DNA from: an uncultured Prevotella sp. | Lineage (GTDB): Bacteria > Bacteroidota > Bacteroidia > Bacteroidales > Bacteroidaceae | Direction: 5' to 3' | Assembly (NCBI GenBank): GCA_946625715.1 | Contig: CAMOTK010000032.1 | Span: 1-12,713 of the forward strand | Length of the DNA: 12,713 nucleotides | Shown: in pieces, positions 1-5,603 of the stretch | Layout of the letters: each line of letters opens with the position of its first letter | Numbering within the stretch: the stretch's first letter is position 1 | Notes under the pieces: generated by a model | What the model saw: only the letters and a program-made list of their open reading frames with translations | Database searches by the model: none | Told to the model about the DNA's origin: nothing | Translations under genes and position numbers: made by a program

Positions 1-986
1 TTGCAGTTGGAGAGCAGGAAGTGCTTCACGCTGTCGTTGCCGTAGTCGAAGCAGAGGGAGTCCCATGCGGGATGCTCGTGACGGTCGCCTGCGCAGAAGA
101 ACTGGTTGGGGTCGCCGCAGAGGTTACCAAGTCCCTCAAGCTCGTTTTTCACGGCATGCGAGTGTACGATGTCCATGATGACGGCGATGCCCAGTCGGTG
201 GGCTTCGTCGATGAGTGCCTTCAGCTCTTCGGGGGTGCCGAAGCGACTGCTGGGAGCGAAGAACGAGCTGACGTGATAGCCGAAGGAGCCATAGTAGGGA
301 TGCTCCTGGATGGCCATAACCTGAATGGCGTTGTAGCCGTCCTTGGCTACGCGTGGCAGCACGTTGTCCTTAAACTCTGTATAGGTGCCCACCTTCTCGG
401 CGTCCTGACTCATGCCCACGTGGCACTCGTAGATGAGCAGCGGGTTTTTCTTGGGTTTGAAGCCGGCCTTCTTCCACACGTAGGGCACGGCGGGGTTCCA
501 CACCTGTGCAGAGAAGATTTTGGTGTTGTCGTCCTGCACCACGCGGCGGCACCATGCGGGTATGCGCTCGCCTTCGCCGCCGTTCCACTTCACCTTCATC
601 TTGTAGAGCTGGCCGTGCTGCAGGTCTTTCTCCTTGAGCTTCAGTTCCCAGTTGCCGGTGCCCTCAATGCGGTGGCAGCGATACTTCTCGTCTTCCTGCC
701 AGTTGTTGAAGTCGCCAATAAGATAGATGTCGGTGGCGTTGGGTGCCCACTCGCGGAACACCCATCCGCGGCTGAGCTTATGGAGGCCAAAGTAGAGGTG
801 GCCTGTGGCAAAGTCGCTGAGTTTCTTCTTACCATTCTGCGTCAGCTGGTTGAGCTTCCACACAGCATGCTCGTGACGTCCGCGGATGGCGTCTTCAAAG
901 GGCTCGAGCCAGGGGTCGTTCTTTACCAGCCCTATGTGTTTCGGCTGTTCAGCTTCTACAGCCGCTGCGGTATTCTTCTTAGCCAT
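1..986 (-). CDS. glgB: 1,4-alpha-glucan branching enzyme, N-terminal half (cut by window edge)
   Basis: Cytoplasmic glycogen branching enzyme: it cuts alpha-1,4 chains and rejoins them as alpha-1,6 branches. 328 residues are visible from ATG at 986; the family is usually about 650-750 residues, so roughly half is present. In order: a basic, Ala-rich N-terminus, a helical segment (about 25-60), a CBM48-type beta-sandwich (about 68-165, with GWVFREWAP and GDFNNW), then the start of the GH13 barrel (from about 182: IYECHVGMS, AIQEHPYYGSFGYHVSSFF at 225-243, and region I MDIVHSHA at 271-278). The nucleophile Asp and acid/base Glu would lie beyond the window. These motifs match the GH13_8 class (eukaryotic and some bacterial enzymes) rather than the E. 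coli GH13_9 class, judged from memory. The gene starts 19 bases after the stop of the YhcH-family gene, with no recognisable promoter between, so co-transcription is likely. Family assignment is very sure; the subclass is fairly sure. Confidence 0.95.
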   Translation of the reverse strand, partial: MAKKNTAAAVEAEQPKHIGLVKNDPWLEPFEDAIRGRHEHAVWKLNQLTQNGKKKLSDFATGHLYFGLHKLSRGWVFREWAPNATDIYLIGDFNNWQEDEKYRCHRIEGTGNWELKLKEKDLQHGQLYKMKVKWNGGEGERIPAWCRRVVQDDNTKIFSAQVWNPAVPYVWKKAGFKPKKNPLLIYECHVGMSQDAEKVGTYTEFKDNVLPRVAKDGYNAIQVMAIQEHPYYGSFGYHVSSFFAPSSRFGTPEELKALIDEAHRLGIAVIMDIVHSHAVKNELEGLGNLCGDPNQFFCAGDRHEHPAWDSLCFDYGNDSVKHFLLSNC

Positions 987-1005
987 AATGCGTGCGCGTT
1001 TCGTT

Positions 1006-1452
1006 TTACATGACTTTCACTTTGAAGATGGCCTTCTTAATCTCGGAATTTGGCGAGATGCAGGGTGCGTGGCCGTCTTGCGGGAAGAAGATGCCCATCA
1101 TGCCCGGGCGGCAGGTGACGAAGCTCTGTGCCATGCCCTCGTACTTGGTGATGTCCTTCTCGGCGTTGTACTCGGCCTTGGGCAGGTCTTCGAGTGGTGT
1201 GTAGCCGAAGGTTTCCTCGCCGTCGAGGGGTATCTGGATGTCAATCATGTTGATGTGCGTCTCCAGCGTGGCAGCGTCGGGTGTGCGGCCCTTGGCCATC
1301 TGTATGTTGACGAAGAGGTCCTTGTCTTTGATGAAGTGCTTGCCTGCCTCAAGGGTATTGAGGTCGTTGTTCTTGATGAACTCCACTACGTCGGCGAAGA
1401 GGGGGTTGATGCCGACATACTTCTTCAGATTGTCAATGGTGTCGATAATCAT
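1006..1452 (-). CDS. YhcH/YjgK/YiaL (DUF386) family protein
   Basis: 148 residues, the usual length of this cupin-like family, which includes EbgC and NanQ (sugar anomerase or accessory enzymes, some acting on N-acetylneuraminate). Visible signatures are LETHINMIDIQ (63-73), giving likely metal ligands E64 and H66, and IFFPQDGHAPCI (121-132) with H128. The start MIIDTIDNLKKY is typical of the family. There is no signal peptide, so it is cytoplasmic. It lies 40 bases after the MORN gene and 19 bases before glgB, all on one strand. The 40-base spacer holds no TAnnTTTG box, so it is probably read from the MORN promoter. The glgB neighbour suggests carbohydrate metabolism, but the substrate cannot be read from sequence. 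No sialic acid genes are in the window, so I do not call it nanQ. Confidence 0.88.
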   Translation of the reverse strand: MIIDTIDNLKKYVGINPLFADVVEFIKNNDLNTLEAGKHFIKDKDLFVNIQMAKGRTPDAATLETHINMIDIQIPLDGEETFGYTPLEDLPKAEYNAEKDITKYEGMAQSFVTCRPGMMGIFFPQDGHAPCISPNSEIKKAIFKVKVM

Positions 1453-1492
1453 AGCTGTATTTGTTATTTAGTTAAACGTTTTTATAATACTA

Positions 1493-2608
1493 TTATCTAT
1501 TCCTGTGCCCGCGCGTATAGGTGCCCTCGGCGGTCACTTTTCCGTTGCGGTCTTTCTCGACGAAGGGTCCGTCGCGGCGGTCGTCGAGATAGGTGCCCTC
1601 GAAGCGCTTGCCTTCCTTGTCGACCTCGATGGCTGGGCCGTTGCGCTTGCCGTTGCGGTACTGAGCTTTAAACTTCGAGCCGTCGGCCATGTGGCCTATA
1701 CACTCGCCTTCGGGCTTACCATCCTTGAAGTTGCCCTTGATTTCGTCGCCCTGCTTGGTGGTGAAAACGCCTTGTCCGTTGGGGTCGTCGAGCTTCCACT
1801 GGCCCACATACTTGTTGCCGTTCTTCCAGATGAAGGTGCCCTGACCGTGCTTGTCGCCCATGCTGAACTGTCCGGTGTACTTGTCGCCGTTGGCATAGCG
1901 TATGATGCCCGAGCCAGTGCGCTGCCCCTTTACGTAGTCGCCCTCGTAAGCGTCGCCGTTCTGGAAGCGGTAGATGCCCTTGCCGTGCATCATGTCGCCA
2001 AGCCACTGGCCCACGTAGACGTCGCCGTTGGCATACTTGAACGAGCCTTTGCCGTGCTTCATGTCGTTCTGCCACTGACCGTCGTAGCTCGAGCCGTCGC
2101 CCCAGTCAAAGTAGCCTCTGCCATGCTTCTTCTCGTCTTTCCACTCGCCTTTGTAGTAGGCGCCGCTGGCGAAGGTGTAGGTGCCCTTGCCGTTGCGTTT
2201 GTCGGCTTTCCATTCGCCGTCGTACTTGTCGCCGTTGTAGTAGTACATCACGCCGTGGCCCTGCTGGTAGTCGCGAAACCAGAGTCCGTCGTAGCGGTTG
2301 TTGTTGGCAAAGTAGTAGGTGCCTTTGCCGTGCTGCTGGTCCTGAAACCACTGGCCTTCGTACTTCTCGCCGTCGGCAAAGGTGTAGACGCCGTAGCCCT
2401 GGCGCTTGCCTTTCACGTACTCGCCTTCATAGTGGTTGCCGTTCTTGTAGGTGGCCTTACCCTTGCCGTGCGGTCGTCCCGAGACCATTTCGCCCTGATA
2501 CTGTCCGCCGTCCTTGGTGGTGGCCGAGCCGAGCGTTATCTTCTGGGCGCCTGCCGCAAAAGGCAATGTAAGGAGTATGGTTGTAAGTATATATTGTCTG
2601 ATAGTCAT
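1493..2608 (-). CDS. Exported MORN-repeat protein
   Basis: 371 residues from ATG at 2608. A TTG 24 bases upstream also keeps the frame open, but it lies inside the predicted -7 promoter box (2630-2637), so ATG is preferred; it also places a normal signal peptide at the N-terminus (MTIRQYILTTILLTLPFAAGAQ, cleavage near residues 20-22). Residues 37-358 are 14 consecutive MORN units, each exactly 23 residues, of the form YxGxWxxxxxHGxGxxxxxNGxx. The first 11 are close to consensus; the last three are degenerate (for example IKGNFKDGKPEGECIG). A 13-residue basic tail ends the protein. MORN repeats form extended beta-hairpin solenoids used in protein or lipid contact, with no enzymatic activity of their own. 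The signal peptide without later membrane segments suggests a periplasmic or outer-envelope location. It is probably the first gene of a unit with the YhcH-family gene and glgB. The binding partner is unknown. Confidence 0.9.
   Translation of the reverse strand: MTIRQYILTTILLTLPFAAGAQKITLGSATTKDGGQYQGEMVSGRPHGKGKATYKNGNHYEGEYVKGKRQGYGVYTFADGEKYEGQWFQDQQHGKGTYYFANNNRYDGLWFRDYQQGHGVMYYYNGDKYDGEWKADKRNGKGTYTFASGAYYKGEWKDEKKHGRGYFDWGDGSSYDGQWQNDMKHGKGSFKYANGDVYVGQWLGDMMHGKGIYRFQNGDAYEGDYVKGQRTGSGIIRYANGDKYTGQFSMGDKHGQGTFIWKNGNKYVGQWKLDDPNGQGVFTTKQGDEIKGNFKDGKPEGECIGHMADGSKFKAQYRNGKRNGPAIEVDKEGKRFEGTYLDDRRDGPFVEKDRNGKVTAEGTYTRGHRNR
1535..2500 (-). repeat. MORN tandem array, 14 units of 69 bp
   Basis: The MORN-coding DNA is a continuous 69-bp-period tandem array without indels. 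Each unit encodes 23 residues beginning Tyr-x-Gly (Ile-Lys-Gly, Phe-Lys-Ala and Phe-Glu-Gly in the last three). Units have diverged in DNA while holding the Gly, Tyr and aromatic positions. The array ends 42 bases before the end of the gene, stop codon included. Confidence 0.85.
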
Positions 2609-2629
2609 GTCTTCCTTCGTTTTGATTGC

Positions 2630-2660
2630 CAAAGTTACAAATAAAAACCCTATGCTCCAA
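2630..2660 (-). promoter_or_regulatory. Bacteroidota-type promoter for the MORN gene
   Basis: On the minus strand a TTG (2660-2658) stands 20 bases before TAACTTTG (2637-2630), matching the Bacteroidota -33/-7 consensus TTTG-N19-21-TAnnTTTG, with the -33 box reduced to TTG. Transcription should start a few bases downstream, near 2625, giving a leader of about 15-20 bases before ATG 2608. This supports that start and probably drives MORN, the YhcH-family gene and glgB together. Confidence 0.65.
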
Positions 2661-2739
2661 GAAAGATTACATTTTTTAACGCCTTTTTTCTTTTAAATAA
2701 GCCCAATTAAGTGCTCCCTCATGATTTTGGCCAAGAAGA

Positions 2740-2920
2740 AGTTAAAAAGCGAACGAACGAACAGTTAAACAGTTTTTCAAAATCGAATTGCAAAAAGTCG
2801 AAATTAGAGTTATCTTTATATATATAATATATTATATATATAAAGATAAACTTATTTGTACTTGCATTGCATTTGCATTTTAGAAAACTGTTCGAACTGT
2901 TCGTTCGCTTAACTGTTCGC
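2740..2920. repeat. Inverted-repeat element with GAAC/AACTGTTC arms
   Basis: The left arm (about 2740-2776) contains GCGAACGAACGAACAGTT followed by AAACAGTTTT. The right arm (2884-2920) contains AAAACTGTTCGAACTGTTCG, then TTCGC and TTAACTGTTCGC. The reverse complement of the right arm matches the left arm over about 30 bases with small indels (one extra GAAC unit on the left, TTCG against TT inside). AACTGTTC occurs at 2886, 2895 and 2911, and its complement GAACAGTT at 2759. The perfect AT palindrome lies between the arms. Size (about 180 bp), terminal inverted repeats and lack of coding sequence resemble a miniature inverted-repeat element, but I see no clear target-site duplication. A large transcribed hairpin is the alternative. 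Confidence 0.6.
2810..2849. repeat. Perfect 40-bp AT palindrome
   Basis: The sequence is its own reverse complement over 40 bases, centred between 2829 and 2830. Each half reads TTATCTTTATATATATAATA on its own strand. It contains a run of alternating TA and only one G:C pair per half. As RNA it could fold into a 15-18 bp hairpin on either strand; as DNA it could extrude a cruciform. Confidence 0.85.
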
Positions 2921-3004
2921 CCCTTTGTCTGAAACGCAACACACCACGCACAATTATTACACGCACCGCGCACGTTAGTTACGGACGGCTGCCGCCGAGG
3001 CGCT

Positions 3005-3066
3005 CAGAAACGTCAATTCGCGCGGTTTCTGCCAAAAATCGGCCCAATTGAACAGCCGAAATTTGG
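3005..3066. other. Two imperfect stem-loops downstream of feoAB
   Basis: CAGAAAC (3005-3011) pairs with GTTTCTG (3025-3031) around a 13-base loop. Next to it, CCAAA (3032-3036) plus TCGGC (3039-3043) pairs with GCCGA (3055-3059) plus TTTGG (3062-3066), with a 2x2 internal AA/AA mismatch and an 11-base loop. They lie 50-110 bases past the feoAB stop and could act in 3' end formation. Neither is followed by a clean U-tract, so a classical intrinsic terminator is not claimed. Confidence 0.35.
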
Positions 3067-3093
3067 AAGTGCAACAAGAATGTTGTACTTTTG
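3062..3093 (+). promoter_or_regulatory. Plus-strand consensus promoter facing feoAB
   Basis: TTTG (3062-3065), a 20-base spacer, then TACTTTTG (3086-3093): a full match to the Bacteroidota -33/-7 consensus on the strand opposite every gene here. Transcription would begin near 3100 and run antisense into the feoAB 3' end (stop at 3116-3118). An imperfect 20-bp dyad (3069-3088, GTGCAACA and its partner TGTTGTAC, one arm mismatch) fills the spacer and could be an operator. No plausible plus-strand gene follows within the window. Confidence 0.5.
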
Positions 3094-3115
3094 CATTGCT
3101 GATCAGAAAAAACAC

Positions 3116-5497
3116 TCAAAGACTCCCTATCTGATAGACAAGCGCAGAAACAAGCCAGGCCACAGCGGTGGTATAGGCGGCGGCAAAGGTAGCCCAACGC
3201 CACGAGTGCGTCTCGTTCTTGATAGCCACAATGGTGGCAATACAGGGGAAGTAGAGCAGGATGAAGAGCAGATAAGCATAGCCGACAACGGGGGTGATGC
3301 CGTCGGCAAGCATCTGCTGTCTCAGATGGGTGTACTTCTCAGTATCGTCGCTGAAGGAGTCGTCGTCGGCAAAGGAGTCGTCGCCACTGTAGAGCACGCC
3401 GATGGTCGAGGCCACAATCTCCTTAGCACCAATACCGGCAATGAGCGACACGTCGAGCTTCCAGTTGAAACCCTGCGGCGCAAACACGGGCTCGATGGCC
3501 TTGCCCAGCCGTCCGATGTAGCTCTGCTCCTGCTGTTGCTGCTGCGAGAGCTGGTCGTTGTGGGGGAAGTAGCCGAGGCCCCACACAATGATGGAAGCAA
3601 CGAGAATGATGCCGCCCATCTTCTTCAGGTACTCCTTGCCTTTCTCCCACGTGTGGCGCCCGATGGCTTTGGCCGTAGGCATGCGGTAAGGCGGCAGTTC
3701 CATGACGAAGGGCGTGTCTTCGCCGCGAATGACGAGACGGGAGAAGATATTGCTCATCACAACGGCCATGAGGATGCCCACGGCGTAGAGCGAGAGCATG
3801 ACTAACGAGCGGTATTGCATGGAGAAGAACGTGCCGGTAATCATGATGTAGATGGGCAACCGGGCCGAGCACGACATGAAGGGCAGCACCATCATCGTGA
3901 TGAGGCGCGAGCGGTGGCTCTCGATGGTGCGCGTGGCCATCACAGCAGGCACGTTGCAGCCGAAGCCCATAATGAGCGGAATGAACGACTTGCCGTGGAG
4001 CCCCATCTTGTGCATCAGCTTGTCCATGATAAAGGCAGCACGAGCCATGTAGCCCGAGTCTTCCATGAGCGAGATGAAGAAGTAGAGAATGAGTATCTGC
4101 GGCAGGAACACCACCACGGCACCCACACCGCCCACAACGCCGTCGACAAGCATTGAGCGCAGGGGACCTTCGGGCATCACACTGCCCAGCCAGTCGCCCA
4201 GCCACGCCACGCCGGCCTCTATCCAGTCCATGGGGTACTGCCCCAGCGAGAAGGTGGTTTGGAACATGATGTAGAGCAGCAGGAAGAAGATGGGGAAGCC
4301 CAGGTACTTGTTCGACAGCACATTGTCTATGTGGTGGGTCATGCGGTAGGTATCTTCTTTCGTGCCCGTACGGTAGCCGGCCTCGGTGAGTGCACCGTTG
4401 ATGAAGCCGTACTTGGCATCCATGATGGCCGTTTCAGAGTCGTCCTTGGTTTCTTCGAGCACGCGCTCGGCAGCCTTGTCGCGTGCGGCCAGCACCTCAG
4501 CCGCATTGGCATGTCGGGCCACGTAGTCCTCTATGTGGGTGTCGTGCTCCAGGAGCTTGATGGCCAGATAGCGCGTAGAGTAGTGGTCGCGCACGTCGTC
4601 GTCGGCCTTCAGATAGCGCTGTATGCGGCTGATGCCGTCTTCTATCTCGTGGCCGTAGTTGATGTGGATGTGGCGCGTGGTATGGTTGGCACCCTCGTAC
4701 ACCTGGATGACGGCACGGAAAAGCTCTTTAACGCCCTGACCGCTCTTGAACGACGTCGGCACCATCGGCACACCAAAGAGCGAGCCCAGCGTCTTCAGGT
4801 CAACCGTATCGCCGCGGCGCTCAAACTCGTCGAACATGTTCAGCGCACACACCATGCGCACGTTCATGTCTACCAGCTGAGTGGTGAGATAGAGGTTGCG
4901 CTCCAAGTTGCTTGCGTCGATGACGTTGATGACCACGTCGGGCATCTGCTCCGTAAGGTGCTTGCGCACGTATAGCTCTTCGGGCGAATAGCACGAGAGC
5001 GAGTAGGTGCCGGGCAGGTCGATGAGGTTGAATTCGTAGCCGCCGAAGGTGGCATGGGCTTCCGAGGCGTCGACGGTGACGCCGCTGTAGTTGCCCACAT
5101 GGCCATGGGCGCCACTGGCAAAGTTGAAGAGCGACGTCTTGCCGCAGTTAGGGTTGCCCACGAGTGCCACGTTGATGCGTCGCCCCTCGCGCAGTGCCTC
5201 GTGCTGCAAGTAGTCGTCCTCGTGCAGATTAGGGTTTATGACGGCCTCGCTGTAGGTTTGTTCAATGGGGGTATCGGCCGAAATCACCTCAATGAGGTCG
5301 GCTTCCTGATGGCGGAGCGACACCTCGTAGCCCATCAGTTTGTACTTCACGGGGTCCTGTAGCGGGGCGTTGAGCAGCACTTCTACTGTCTTGCCCTTGA
5401 TGAATCCCATTTCTATGATACGCTTGCGGAAACCGCCGTGTCCTTGTACTTTCACAATGACACCGCGCTCGCCGGTCTTCAGTTCGGATAGTTTCAT
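3116..5497 (-). CDS. feoB: Ferrous iron transporter, FeoA-FeoB fusion
   Basis: 793 residues. Residues 1-75 are a FeoA (SH3-like) domain (MKLSELKTGERGVIVKVQGHG). After a 30-residue linker comes the FeoB G domain: G1 GNPNCGKTS (114-122), G3 DLPG (160-163), G4 NMFD (220-223) and a G5-like SFKSG (249-253). A helical region (about 280-380) precedes the membrane part (about 395-790) with the Gate and core motifs FLPQI (464-468), SGYMARAAFIMD (481-492), GCNVPAVMATRT (513-524), CSARLPIY (543-550) and GAKEIV (689-694). It imports Fe(II) across the inner membrane, with GTP binding and hydrolysis controlling the channel. A Gln-rich stretch (651-658) and an acidic segment (706-720, repeated DDSF) sit in a loop between late membrane segments. 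FeoA-FeoB fusions are known in Bacteroidota. It is flanked by spacers on both sides and looks monocistronic. The FeoA-like start fixes the ATG at 5497. Confidence 0.97.
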   Translation of the reverse strand: MKLSELKTGERGVIVKVQGHGGFRKRIIEMGFIKGKTVEVLLNAPLQDPVKYKLMGYEVSLRHQEADLIEVISADTPIEQTYSEAVINPNLHEDDYLQHEALREGRRINVALVGNPNCGKTSLFNFASGAHGHVGNYSGVTVDASEAHATFGGYEFNLIDLPGTYSLSCYSPEELYVRKHLTEQMPDVVINVIDASNLERNLYLTTQLVDMNVRMVCALNMFDEFERRGDTVDLKTLGSLFGVPMVPTSFKSGQGVKELFRAVIQVYEGANHTTRHIHINYGHEIEDGISRIQRYLKADDDVRDHYSTRYLAIKLLEHDTHIEDYVARHANAAEVLAARDKAAERVLEETKDDSETAIMDAKYGFINGALTEAGYRTGTKEDTYRMTHHIDNVLSNKYLGFPIFFLLLYIMFQTTFSLGQYPMDWIEAGVAWLGDWLGSVMPEGPLRSMLVDGVVGGVGAVVVFLPQILILYFFISLMEDSGYMARAAFIMDKLMHKMGLHGKSFIPLIMGFGCNVPAVMATRTIESHRSRLITMMVLPFMSCSARLPIYIMITGTFFSMQYRSLVMLSLYAVGILMAVVMSNIFSRLVIRGEDTPFVMELPPYRMPTAKAIGRHTWEKGKEYLKKMGGIILVASIIVWGLGYFPHNDQLSQQQQQEQSYIGRLGKAIEPVFAPQGFNWKLDVSLIAGIGAKEIVASTIGVLYSGDDSFADDDSFSDDTEKYTHLRQQMLADGITPVVGYAYLLFILLYFPCIATIVAIKNETHSWRWATFAAAYTTAVAWLVSALVYQIGSL

Positions 5498-5501
5498 GCT
5501 G

Positions 5502-5509
5502 CAAATTTA
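5502..5509 (-). promoter_or_regulatory. Probable -7 box of the feoAB promoter
   Basis: TAAATTTG (minus strand, 5509-5502) matches TAnnTTTG but ends only four bases before the feoAB ATG. No good TTTG lies 19-21 bases upstream. If used, the mRNA would be leaderless or nearly so. I see no clear Fur-type operator in the 106-base spacer (5498-5603); an imperfect AAAT/ATTT dyad overlaps this box. Confidence 0.35.
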
Positions 5510-5603
5510 CACATTTTATTAGAAAAAAGGTCGACTGAGGCGTCTGAAAATCATGCAGATACCTAAAAGTGGGGATAGCCCGCCGACGCTTCTCTCCCTC
5601 TGC

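Larger units (their letters stand above)
2609..3115. other. 507-base structured intergenic region
   Basis: No credible gene. The only open frame of note (2719-2973, minus) is Lys/Asn/Ile-rich, crosses the palindromic element and resembles no family I know. From low to high coordinate it holds the MORN promoter (2630-2660), a T-rich stretch (2670-2695), the inverted-repeat element (2740-2920), a CA-rich stretch (about 2935-2980), two imperfect stem-loops (3005-3066) and a plus-strand promoter (3062-3093). The centre is strongly AT-rich compared with the genes on both sides. Confidence 0.8.

Noticed and set aside
21..1013. Plus-strand open frame opposite glgB
   Set aside because: The minus strand encodes an unmistakable branching enzyme; the plus-strand translation is a low-information Val/Ala/Leu product.
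1505..2644. Plus-strand open frame of 379 codons opposite the MORN gene
   Set aside because: It mirrors the MORN array: repeated Gly/Tyr/Lys codons read backwards give Ala/Val/Leu-rich repeats. It has no promoter or plausible family.
2719..2973. Minus-strand frame of 84 codons within the intergenic element
   Set aside because: Its composition (Asn, Lys, Ile, Tyr, Phe) simply follows the AT palindrome and GAAC repeats, and no family is recognised.
2701..3049. GCCCAATT at 2701-2708 and again at 3042-3049, as a possible target-site duplication
   Set aside because: An 8-base match over about 340 bases is weak, and the copies are not adjacent to the inverted-repeat arms, so they do not fit the ends of that element.
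3080..3805. Plus-strand open frame starting just before the orphan promoter's expected start site
   Set aside because: Tempting as the gene served by that promoter, but its ATG (3080) lies upstream of the -7 box and its translation is an antisense shadow of the FeoB membrane domain.
5498..5603. Intrinsic terminator for queA or Fur box for feoAB
   Set aside because: Only short or widely spaced complementary segments are present, and the T-run near 5523-5528 is not preceded by a solid stem. No Fur-like palindrome is convincing.
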